A stretch of DNA of 64,000 nucleotides from Conoideocrella luteorostrata (lineage: Eukaryota > Ascomycota > Sordariomycetes > Hypocreales > Clavicipitaceae). This document shows, piece after piece, positions 1-10,244 of this stretch. The notes under the pieces are model-generated. The model was not told the DNA's origin, ran no database searches, and saw nothing but the letters and a program-made list of their open reading frames with translations. Position 1 is the stretch's first letter, and every line of letters begins with the position of its first letter. The stretch covers positions 1 through 64,000 of the forward strand of contig JASWJB010000111.1 in NCBI GenBank assembly GCA_032433595.1. Reading direction: 5' to 3'. The translations under genes were made by a program, and so were the position numbers.

Positions 1-242
1 CACACACACTCACCGAGTGGCCAGGCACTACAGACGGGCAGGCAAGCAGATTCTGGTCTACACGGCAAAAACCATCGGGGACCTAGAATCGCCGAAGAAC
101 AACGCAAGTCTTTGTGGCACAGGGTAGGTAGGGACGACCCGGAAGTCAACGAAGGTCAGTCACTGTTGACGTGGACATTACCAGCTGCAGTGGGGGCTTC
201 CGATACTAGTAATTGGGGGGCATCCCGTTCCAGCTGCGTGCG

Positions 243-256
243 TCGGAGCCGGCCGA
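243..256. promoter_or_regulatory. UaY/Ppr1-type binding site TCGG-N6-CCGA
   Basis: The sequence reads TCGGAGCCGGCCGA, a perfect dyad with a six-base spacer, 728 bp upstream of the xanthine dehydrogenase start codon. The zinc cluster activator UaY of Aspergillus nidulans is known to bind TCGG-N6-CCGA in front of purine-utilisation genes including hxA; yeast Ppr1 uses the same half-sites. That it acts here is an inference from the match and the identity of the downstream gene. Confidence 0.55.
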
Positions 257-838
257 CGTGCGATAGCTGCGTCGTGAATTGGCCTGGCGTCCACCAATCC
301 TTGCTCGGCGCGCAGTGGTCTAGTGCTATCAGTAACAAATAGTGGCGTTCGTAGGCCCAGAAGTCCCCGGTAATGGCGGGGTAGTATCTCCAAGTCGCTG
401 CTCAGAGTCACTTGTACTGCCCCGCGTTTGGAAGTCCAGCAGTCGATTCACTCGACGAGCCCTCTGCACGCTGCTAGACTTAGGCTGCTCGGTAGTTACC
501 TCCCTACCTGCTCAAGGTTGACGTATTCGTGGCCATCGGTTGGTCCCTTCGCTATGTTAGCACCTAAACAACCGCTGTCATGCGCTGCACACACTGGCGT
601 AATGGGCAGCTCCGGCCGACCAGTTAACTAAGTTGGCATCCTGGTCCCTAATCAGCGGAACATCATTTGTCGCCACCCGTTTAGGACGACGCCGTCATCC
701 TCGAACACCGAATCTCACATCCATTTGTTTCCCTTTGTTCTTCAAACTACAAAGCCTCCCTTGACCCCCCGCAAGTAAGTCTTGTCCCTCTGGTGGTTTC
801 TCTGCTAGTTTTATGTCGCCGTTTGATGGGCCTTGCAT

Positions 839-890
839 TTATCTAACTGCTTTACCGGCTGCTTTGCCCGTCGTCTTGCCAAGTATATAA
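839..890 (+). promoter_or_regulatory. Core promoter elements of xanthine dehydrogenase: GATA site and TATA-like box
   Basis: TTATCT at 839-844 is the reverse of AGATAA, the core bound by AreA/NIT2 GATA factors that derepress nitrogen-source genes. TATATAA at 884-890 lies about 95 bp before the ATG. Both are short and common words, so the assignment leans on their position in front of a gene whose family is normally under nitrogen control. Confidence 0.35.
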
Positions 891-983
891 CAACATCCCT
901 GTGGCGGTATCTTTGTTCTTCATTTAGCCACTTCGGAAGTTGACTGAATCTTCAATTTCCCTCCCACAGTGACTCCACCAATC

Positions 984-3900
984 ATGGCTCCGATAGCCAT
1001 CTCACCAGAGCGGGAGCCTCTTCCGGAGACCCTGGAGGCTCTAACGGCCAAATTTGATGATACGTTGAGATTTTATCTGAATGGGACCAAGGTGGTATTG
1101 GACGAGATTGACCCCGAAGTCACCGTTCTGGAATACCTTCGAGGGATCGGCCTCACCGGCACGAAACTGTACGCTCAGCTCCTATGAATACCGTGTCCCA
1201 ACTTTCCGACTCCGTTGAAATAATTGAATATTTTGACTGATATACATATGTCTATCTTATTGCAGGGGCTGTGGAGAAGGTGGTTGTGGTGCATGCACCA
1301 TCGTTGTCAGTCAATACAACCCTACCACAAAACAGATATACCATGCAAGTGTAAATGCCTGCCTTGCACCGCTGGTCAGCCTTGAAGGCAAGCATGTCAT
1401 TACCATAGAAGGCATTGGCAACACCAAACGCCCACATCCTACCCAAGAGCGAGTGGCAAAGGGAAATGGCAGCCAATGTGGCTTCTGCACTCCAGGTATC
1501 GTCATGAGCTTATATGCTCTACTAAGAAATAACGACGCACCCACATTACATGATATGGAAGAGTGTTTCGATGGCAACCTGTGTCGATGCACCGGATACA
1601 GACCAATCCTCGATGCCGCCAACACCTTTAGTATCGAGCAATCCTTCCCTAAGGGACTGTCCAAAGTGAGGAACGGCAGCCGTTGCTGCAAAGACGATGA
1701 GAATGAAAAGTCACAGACTAACGGTAGTAGAAAAAGCTGCAAGGATGGTGGCAACGGAGCGGATGGGGATAATGAATCCCACATGAAGAATGGTAGTGGT
1801 GCTTCAAATGGTGCTTCGAATGGAGGTGCAAATGGAGCCACGCAAACCAATGGAGGCGGTTGCTGTATGCAAAACGGAGATGGCCCGCCTGTTGGGGGCT
1901 GCTGCATGCAAAAAAAGAGTTTGGAGGATCAGCCCATCAAGCGCTTTACACCTCCCGGGTTCATAGAATATAGCCCTGATACTGAGCTCATCTTTCCCCC
2001 GGCATTGAAAAAACACGAGCTGAGACCCTTAGCCTTTGGCAACAAACGGAAGAGGTGGTATCGACCAACAACTCTGGACCAGCTTCTTCAAATCAAAAGA
2101 GTTCACCCACAGGCCAAGATTATCGGTGGAAGCAGTGAGACACAAATTGAGATCAAGTTCAAGGCTCTACAGTATCCCGCATCTGTCTATGTCGGAGACA
2201 TTGCCGAACTTAGGCAGTACGAGCTCAAAGATAAGCACGTTGAAGTCGGAGGAAACGTCACCTTAACTGATTTAGAGGGTATCTGTGAGAAAGCCATCAA
2301 GCACTATGGCCATCAACGTGGACAGGTATTTGAGAACATTCTTAAGCAGCTTAAGTTCTTTGCGGGGAGACAGATCCGAAACGTTGGTACACCAGCAGGT
2401 AACTTGGTTACTGCTTCACCCATTTCGGATCTGAACCCGGCTCTATGGGCCGCCGAAGCTGTACTTGTCACCAAATCCGCGGCTCAGGAGACAGAAATTC
2501 CCATGTCTTCATTCTTTACCGGATACCGCAGGACGGCTCTGGCGCAGGACGCTATCATCGCCTCTATAAGAATCCCAGTGACTGCGGCCAAGAATGAGTT
2601 CTACCGAGCCTATAAACAGGCGAAGCGCAAGGACGACGACATTGCCATTGTCACAGGCGCGCTGCGGGTCAAGATGAACGATGAAGGTATTGTCGCCGAA
2701 TGCAACTTGATATATGGCGGTATGGCCGCCACTACATGCTCTGCCAAATTGGCTACAGCGTACATTATTGGCAAGAAATTCGCCCAACTTGAGACTCTTG
2801 AAGGTGTCATGAGCGCGTTGGGAGCTGATTTTGATATGCAATATAGTGTGCCTGGTGGCATGGCGTCATACAGAAAGGCTCTCGCGCTTGGTTTCTTCTA
2901 TCGCTTCTATCATGATGTTCTGACAAACCTGGATGGGCGGAGCAAACATGTTGATAAAGAGGCTATCGATGAGCTTGAACGGTCATTGTCCAAAGGAACT
3001 GTCGATGAATCTTCCGCGGCTGCTTATGAGCGCGAGGTCACAGGCAAATCTAACCCTCATCTTGCCGCTCTGAGACAAACTACTGGCGAAGCACAGTATA
3101 CCGATGATGTCCCCGCGATGAAGAATGAACTCTTTGGGTGCTGGGTCCTATCGAAAAAGGCTCATGCCAAGATCAAGTCCATTGACTATTCCAAAGCTCT
3201 TGATATGCCGGGTGTGTATGATTACATAGATAAAGATGACATGCCATCTGCTGAAGCGAACAAGTTTGGCCCCCCAAACTTTGACGAAGTGTTCTTTGCT
3301 GAAGGAGAAGTTCACACTGCCGGGCAGGCTATTGCGATGATCCTAGCCAACTCAGCGAACAAAGCCGCTGAAGCAGCCAGAGCAGTTGAGGTTGAATACG
3401 AAGAATTGCCCGCAATCTTGACTATGGAAGAAGCTATTGCAAGAGAAAGCTTTCACCCAGTGTTTAGGGAAATCAAGAAGGGCGACACAGAAGGCGCATT
3501 CAAGGACTGCGACCATGTTTTCACTGGTACCGCCCGCATGGGCGGCCAAGAACACTTTTATCTTGAGACCAATGCCTGTGTAGCTGTGCCGAAGAGAGAA
3601 GACGGAGAAATGGAGGTATTTGCAAGTACGCAAAACGCCAATGAAACGTGAGTCCCTTCTCACTTGACTATTATTGCTGCGGATAGCCCCAATGATTACG
3701 TGCTAATTAATATTCAAACAGTCAGGTCTTTGCCGCTCGAGTTTGTGGTGTACCGGCAAATCGAATCAATGTCAGGGTCAAAAGACTTGGAGGCGGCTTC
3801 GGTGGCAAAGAATCACGATCCGTCATTCTTAGCTCGGCTGTCGCTCTGGCTGCCCACAAGACGGGAAGACCTGTACGCTGCATGCTGACCAGGGAAGAAG

Positions 3901-5444
3901 ACATGGTGACAATGGGTCAGAGACATCCCTTCCTCGCCTACTACAAGGTTGGTGTCAATAAGGATGGCAAGATCCAGGCCGTCGACCTTGACATCTACAA
4001 TAATGCAGGCTGGACGTTTGACCTCAGCACTGCGGTAGTCGAGCGTTCCATGTCTCACTCAGACGGGTGTTACTTCATCCCCAATATGCATGTCCGTGGC
4101 CGAATCTGCAGGACAAATACCATGTCCAACACGGCTTTTAGAGGATTTGGTGGCCCTCAGGGCATGTTCATCGCAGAAACATACATGGAAGAAGTTGCAG
4201 ACCGTCTTGGCATGCCGGTCGAAAAATTGCGCGAAATTAATTTCTACAAACCACACGGCATCACTCACTTCAACCAAGTCATCGAAGACTGGCACGTTCC
4301 GCTCATGTACAAGCAAGTCAAGGACGAAAGTGACTACGACCTCCGCAAGGCTGTCGTCTCCAAGTTTAACGACGACTATAAATGGCGCAAGCGAGGCATG
4401 GCCATCATCCCTACCAAATTCGGTATTTCCTTTACGGCACTATTCCTCAACCAGGCCGGCTCTCTTGTGCACATCTACCACGACGGTTCCGTCCTCGTCG
4501 CTCACGGCGGCACAGAAATGGGTCAAGGCCTACATACCAAGATTAGCATGATTGTGGCCCAGGCTCTCAATGTTCCTCTCGAGACAGTCTTCATTTCCGA
4601 AACAGCCACTAACACCGTCGCCAATGCCTCCGCCACAGCCGCATCCGCCTCTTCCGATCTCAATGGCTACGCCGCCTTCAACGCCTGCCAGCAACTCAAC
4701 GACCGCCTTGCGCCGTATCGCGCCAAGCTCGGCGACAAGGCAACCATGAAGGACATTGCCCACGTAGCATACATGGATAGAGTCAATCTCTCAGCCCAGG
4801 GATTCTACAAGACTCCAGAAATCGGCTACGTATGGGGCGAAAACAAAGGCAAGATGTTCTTCTATTTCACGCAAGGCGTTGCGGCTGCGGAGGTAGAAAT
4901 CGATACCTTGACGGGAACGTGGACTTGCCTTCGTGCAGATATTAAAATGGACGTTGGCCAATCCATCAATCCATCAATCGACTATGGCCAAATCCAAGGC
5001 GCATTTGTCCAAGGAATGGGCCTCTTCACGATGGAAGAGTCCCTGTGGTTACGTAATGGTCCCATGGCGGGTAATCTCTTTACGAGAGGGCCTGGGGCCT
5101 ACAAGATCCCTGGTTTCAGAGACATACCGCAAGAATTCAATGTCACGCTCCTCAAAGACGTGGAGTGGAAGGAGCTGCGTACCATCCAGCGGAGCAGGGG
5201 TGTGGGAGAACCGCCGCTCTTCATGGGCAGCGCCGTGTTCTTCGCCATTAGAGACGCACTGAAGTCGGCCAGGAAAGTGGCAGGTGTGGAAGCCAAGGTT
5301 GGGGAGGACCATAGTGAAGGCCTGTTGAGATTTGAAAGCCCCGCGACGCCAGAGCGCATTAGATTGGCTTGTGAAGATGATATCATGAGGAGGGCAAGGG
5401 TGACGCCTAAGGACGGGGAGCAGAGCTTCTTTGTGGTCATCTAG
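984..5444 (+). CDS. hxA: Xanthine dehydrogenase (purine hydroxylase I)
   Basis: This molybdenum enzyme oxidises hypoxanthine to xanthine and xanthine to urate, passing electrons through two 2Fe-2S centres and FAD to NAD. Three exons, 984-1168, 1266-3647 and 3722-5444, join in frame to give 1,429 residues. The first cluster has cysteines around residues 64-72 (GCGEGGCGAC), and exon 1 ends just before it. The second has CGFC at 133-136 and CRCTGYRP at about 168. The FAD domain follows from about residue 285. The molybdopterin half shows GGGFGGKES just after the last intron, AFRGFGGPQGM near 993, and the catalytic glutamate in RGVGEPP near 1350. The start at 984 has a good ATG context and gives the usual N-terminus. 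Residues about 190-270 form a Gly/Asn-rich linker carrying a repeated GGCCMQ motif. The upstream UaY and GATA sites suggest purine induction and nitrogen repression. Confidence 0.97.
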
Positions 5445-5470
5445 CATGACTATGCCGGGTAAAAGGGTAG

Positions 5471-5520
5471 CTGGATGGATGGACGTACGGACGCATGGAC
5501 GGACGCATGGCTGGATGGAG
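5471..5520. repeat. Degenerate GGAT/GGAC tandem repeat
   Basis: Units of GGATGGAT and GGACGCAT recur back to back for about 50 bases, 27 bases after the xanthine dehydrogenase stop codon. This is a simple microsatellite-like stretch in the 3' flank with no sign of function. Confidence 0.6.
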
Positions 5521-7223
5521 GAATCAGTAATTTCCCAATATACTTGGGAGCGAGCGATCAGCAGGATAATTGGAAACCTAGCTACAGGCATAAATTAATG
5601 AGGAGAATTGGACGTTTTTGGCATATGACTGGAACAAGACATGTACTATAGCCGAGCAAGTAGGAATGAATGCGGGAGAGGAAGATCAAGAGACTACTCA
5701 GTACGCTCCTAGTTGACTGACCAACAACCAACCAACTAGCTACCTACTTGAAACACGCCTGCACAAGCACGTGTAACTAATTGACTGTGTGCATTATCAC
5801 GATCTGTACTCCCGTACGGAACCAAGCTTCATAATACAGCTATGCAGTTACTAGCCCAGAAACCAACTATGCCGAAAATTGGTCTTATGGCTGGAGTGTC
5901 CAGCCGAGGCCGAAAACTTCCGAGGCTGACATTTGGAGCCCGTGAGGACCCGGATTATGGTAGCGCGCCGCCGACTCTGACTCTGACTGACGGTACGGAG
6001 TACACTAACGTTGCAAACGGTGGATGCATGGAATGCATAACTTTGCTTGGCTGGGTGAACGGCCTAACTAAGGGCGTCGCCCAATCAGCCGATGGGTATT
6101 TCAGTACGAGACATCAGCCATCATCAATGGCTGGAGCGCATTGTGCAGATGCAGGACATTTTTCACTTCACGTGGCCTTCATGTGAAACCAGGTTACCAA
6201 AATAGCACTTGCTTCGCCGTACGGCGCACGGAGCAGCACATATGAGGCAGCAAAGTACGGAGTACTGGGGAGTACTTCGTAAGCAGCAGTCAGTCAGTCA
6301 TATTTGCAAAAGCCGCAATGGCTGTGGGCTGAGCTGAGCTGGGCTGGGCTGGGCTGGCTGGGGCTGGACGGTGAGGTAGTCTTGCAGCGTGGCTGCCTCT
6401 GGCTTAATTTGACCAAACTTACATGCATGTGTGCCGAGCATGGGGTAGATAGAATCTAGGAGGACAGGCAATTGACTGCCAATTGCTAACAGGATGATTT
6501 CCCCTGTTTTATTCAATCAACGCTTCTGGCAACGGGTCGATACCACAATACTTGTGCTAGTGACGGATTAGCAGGTGTTTTAGATGGAGAAGTCGCCGCG
6601 CCCAGTGACCATGACCGTGACCCTCTGGTCGTCTGGTCTGGCTTTTCAGCCCCGCTGACTTCCGAATCCCCACTGGCACGAACAGGAACCCCCCACCGTC
6701 AGGCTCTACTGCTGGTCCGGCGTCGTCGGTTCGTGGGTGTTGGTGTTGGGGATTGGAGGTCGAAGGTTCCCATACCGTGTTGGCACCGTTTCCTGGCGTT
6801 GGAGTTGGCCTTCCTGCGCTAGGTTCTTTCGGCTTGCTCTCGTGCTCATATTCAGTATCTCCGCGCGCGTTGGCTTTGGACCATTGTCACCTAACCTTTC
6901 TTTATTCACACGGATTCTTCGACCTGGTCATTTGCCATTCTGCAACTCGACTGCTCACGGCTGCTAAAGACGCATATAACGCTGGACTCTCATCATCCTG
7001 CGATAATCGTCTTGGCTGCTCTTTGCATAAACGATATAACCCCTCATCACTGAAAGCGGACCGAATTGACGAACCAGGAATTACTCCGATCTTGGCGCCC
7101 TTTCCAGCTGAAACGCTGCGTTTTGCGACCCCGACAACACAATATGCCGTATTGCCCTGTAGCGCATTCGTGAAGAAACCGAGGCGAAGTGCATACGACA
7201 AGGCTGCAACGTCCCGAGAGCAA

Positions 7224-7292
7224 ATGAGAATACAACCGTCTGGCTGCTCTGCGTAACCTCAAGAACCAATGGGAGAGGCACAGACGGAGTGA
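7224..7292 (+). promoter_or_regulatory. Two short upstream open frames in the acuK-like leader
   Basis: A complete 10-codon frame starts with ATG at 7224 and stops at 7254-7256. A second, seven-codon frame starts at 7269 and stops at 7290-7292. Both lie within 85 bases before the main ATG at 7309. If the transcript begins upstream of them, scanning ribosomes would meet both first, so they could damp translation of the regulator. The transcription start is not known, so this is an inference from position only. Confidence 0.35.
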
Positions 7293-7308
7293 CACGGGAT
7301 CTCTCATC

Positions 7309-9738
7309 ATGGACAAGCAAACCAAAGCTGCCGAGCGTACAAAGGCGGAAAGAGCGGACAAGGTCGACGCCAAAGATCGTGCGAAGAACAATGGCGGCAG
7401 CACCTTTAATTCTAAGAGCCCCAAGAAACGGCGCAAGGTTAATCATGGTACGCCAGCTTTGATCCTTCATTTTGGTGCAGATGGGTTTTGCCAAGGAACG
7501 TTAGAAGTGTGAAGCCGGCTGGCGCAACTTGCCTGCCCCCTCGGCCGGATTGTGCTGCATGCTCTGCTACCTGATCTTCTGCGTGTATCTAGCCGTTTGC
7601 GCAAGCACTGGCGGAATGAGTACTCTGGCTAACTAGGAAACAGCGTGTGTGTATTGTCGAAGATCTGTAAGTCGGAATAGCTATTGCTGTTAATTGAAGT
7701 GTGGGTGTGGGTGTGAGTGTGGAAGGTTGCGGATGTTGCCGTTGCCGTGGCTTCTGCTGCTGTTATTGCTGCTGCTACCTACTGCTGCTGTCGGTGGTGG
7801 TGGTGGTGCAAGAATACGACGGCCTTGGAAAGCAAGGCATAGTTCATGCGGCAGATTTACCACGCTGGCCGTTCTGTCGTCGTCATCGATGGGAGCATGC
7901 AATGCTAACCTTCTCTTCCTCGTAGCACATGACCTGCGATCTTGTACGTATGACATGGACCACATAGTCGCGCGGAAGGGCATGCCACCACCGCCTCATT
8001 GTGACGAAAGGGTGGCAAGAAGGCTCTGCTCCCAATGCGCCCCCGTATCTCTACCGCACTCATGCAGCGCCACTAATGCTGTGTACAGGAGAGACCGTGT
8101 ACTAGATGTATCAAACGTAACATTGGACATCTTTGCCACGATGAGCCCCGTGACGCTGACAACACAAAGAAGCTGAAGAATGGCAAAGCTCCCTCTTCTT
8201 CCGTCGATGAGTCAGATGCACAATCACAGACACCCTCAGACGTGGTCAGAAGTTCAATATCGAGTACCATGGGCCCACCGCCTTTTGACGGCATGCGGCA
8301 GCGCTCCGCGTCTGGTTTTGGGGCTGGAGGCGTTCTCGGCCAAGGAAATACCATGTCGTTGGTAACACCAGGTTCCGGCTCAGGCTTGCAAGGGAACGGC
8401 CCAAGCAACAGCGGGACAGGAAATGCAAACCAATGTAAGTTGATGCCCAGCGTATGCTGAGTTGCCCGCGACAGAGAAGAGTACTCTGACTCCCCCTCTC
8501 ACCCCCTTTCCCTTTGATTTCCTGGTATCTTTTGCGAGGGATCAGCCTGTTTCACCGGTGATGACATCGGCCACAGTTCTGACTGTTTCCTAGTTTCTGG
8601 CATTTCGGACGCCTGGCTGACAGTACAAAACTTCAACGACATGAACTCGTACAATCCCAACTACATGATAGCTCCTCACGTCACACATGAATTCAATTTG
8701 CTCAACGACTTGCTTCATAACGGCCTGCTCGACGATAGCAATCTGAACGGAGACGAGTCTCAGGAACTGACGGCCCTCGGGCAGCCGGGCCAATCTGACG
8801 TGCTGGCGGGCTTTGGAGGCAATGCTGGCCAATCTTCAGGTGGCCCAGTACCGTCAACTGGCCGTAGAGGCACTTTGATGCCACCGCCGCCCAAGGACGG
8901 TAACGGGAGCCAGAGGAAAGCAAATTCTGCCTCCGACAAAACCCGCGAGTATTATCTGCAGGCTGCTGATCCATCAGGCAATGACAACGCTGAGGAACGT
9001 ATGGCTCGGGTGCTTCACGCTAAGTATGATGCAGGTTTGCTGAAACCGTTCAACTATATCAATGGTTATTCCCGTCTTGGTAAATATCTGGAGGGTCATA
9101 TCGCAACATCGTCGAAACAGAAGATCCTGCGCACCATCAATCAGTTCCGGCCGAAGTTCAGAGAGAAGGCCCAAGGACTGACCGACATGCAACTTATCAT
9201 CGTTGAGATGTGGTTCGAGAAGCAGCTGATGGACTATGATCGTGTATTTGCGTCCATGGCTGTCCCAGCCTGCTGCTGGAGGCGAACGGGAGAAATCTTT
9301 AGGGGTAACAAGGAGATGGCCGAGCTCATCAATGTCCCCGTAGATCAACTTCGTGATGTGAGTCTTCGATAATTTGTGCTGGGCGCGACGGATTGTGTCC
9401 CGTTTTTGACGACGTGAGCTAACCACGATCACAGGGCAAAATCGCCTTGCACGAGATCCTGACCGAAGAATCAATGGTGCGCTATTGGGAAGAATTTGGC
9501 ACGATTGCCTTCGACCCAGCGCATGATACGTTATTGACGGCGTGCTCGCTGAAGAACCCGAGTGATACGTCTGATCATCCGGTTGTGAAGTGTTGCTTCT
9601 CTTTCACAATTCGCCGCGATGATCATAAGTTGTAAGCTCCAACACCGCGCCTGTGACGTTGTTATCGTGACTAATATCTGCCTTAGGCCAGCTTTGATTG
9701 TGGGCAATTTCTTGCCTCATGACCCTGCACCGAACTAG
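7309..9738 (+). CDS. acuK: Transcription activator of gluconeogenesis, AcuK/ERT1 family
   Basis: Seven exons (7309-7447, 7644-7666, 7926-7943, 8089-8434, 8624-9357, 9435-9631, 9687-9738) join to a 502-residue protein. The Zn2Cys6 cluster at about residues 48-76 has spacing C-x2-C-x6-C-x5-C-x2-C-x8-C. It follows a basic KKRRKVNH stretch and contains ACVYCRRSHMTC, as in AcuK and yeast Ert1. The C-terminal half carries the family's PAS-like region, with FNDMNSYNPNY, REYYLQAADPSGND, CCWRRTGEIFRGNKEMAEL and CCFSFTIRRD, ending in LIVGNFLP. Family members activate gluconeogenic genes such as PEP carboxykinase and fructose-1,6-bisphosphatase during growth on acetate or similar carbon sources, usually with partner AcuM. 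Exons 2 and 3 are only 23 and 18 bases, so the zinc cluster is spread over exons 2 to 4. Intron 2 contains CTG/GGT simple repeats. Confidence 0.95.
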
Positions 9739-10244
9739 ACCTATATATGATGAAGTGGGAACGATGTGAACGCGATTGAAAGTTGAAGGACAGATGCTTT
9801 GGTAGGAGGGATGGCGTACGACTAGGAGCATTTTCTTCCCTTCATTTCCCCAGTCTATTTATCTCATCCTTCGGGAAAGTAGTTGCAAGCAATACAGTAC
9901 TGTCCGCCGACCGAGGCAATGCTGCGGTATAGGCAGTCTCGCAGTCGGGTTCTGGAAATCGCAATTAATGCACGCAGTTGAAGTATACTTGCCGGTGTGA
10001 CCATGTCTTGGAGTTGTAGAATTGGCGTTGTCTGTCGTCTATCCATCCACCTCTCTAGCCATCCTATGCATTTACGAGGTATAATGAACGGAAGGAGCGA
10101 ACCGGTCCTACCCCTCAACGTACGTGCCGAAACACACGCAATGCCGACTGCAGAGGCTGCGACGCAACCTGCCGTATCTATGATGATCTCAAATGATTCA
10201 TATCGTGCATTATGGTTCATTCTTGCCCTGGCCCTGGTTTTATC
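9739..10244. other. Intergenic region between acuK-like and spo22-like genes
   Basis: Both neighbours are on the plus strand, so this holds the 3' flank of the acuK-like gene and the promoter of the spo22-like gene. Open frames run into it from the right, but the best N-terminus of the next gene starts at 10245. No further site stands out. Confidence 0.5.

Larger units (their letters stand above)
1..983. other. Upstream region of xanthine dehydrogenase, no gene seen
   Basis: No open frame here looks like a protein: the short frames overlap on both strands and carry no recognisable domain. The stretch is best read as promoter and leader of the xanthine dehydrogenase gene that begins at 984. 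It contains a perfect UaY-type dyad at 243-256, a GATA-factor core at 839-844 and a TATA-like stretch at 884-890, annotated separately. The end of any gene to the left of the window is not recognisable. Confidence 0.6.
5445..7308. other. Intergenic region between xanthine dehydrogenase and the acuK-like gene
   Basis: I see no convincing coding sequence. The first part holds the 3' end of xanthine dehydrogenase and a degenerate GGAC/GGAT tandem stretch. Two copies of TACGGAGTA occur at 5994 and 6256, and a GCTGG-rich stretch at 6327-6371. The last several hundred bases are pyrimidine-biased and probably form the promoter and 5' leader of the next gene, including two short upstream frames described separately. 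A longer frame running from about 6753 to 7256 lacks an ATG near its beginning and shows no domain. Confidence 0.5.

Noticed and set aside
6753..7256. A 167-codon frame just before the acuK-like gene
   Set aside because: It lacks an ATG at its beginning, has no domain, and lies where the 5' leader of the next gene should be. Only its last ten codons, from ATG 7224, were kept as a possible upstream frame.
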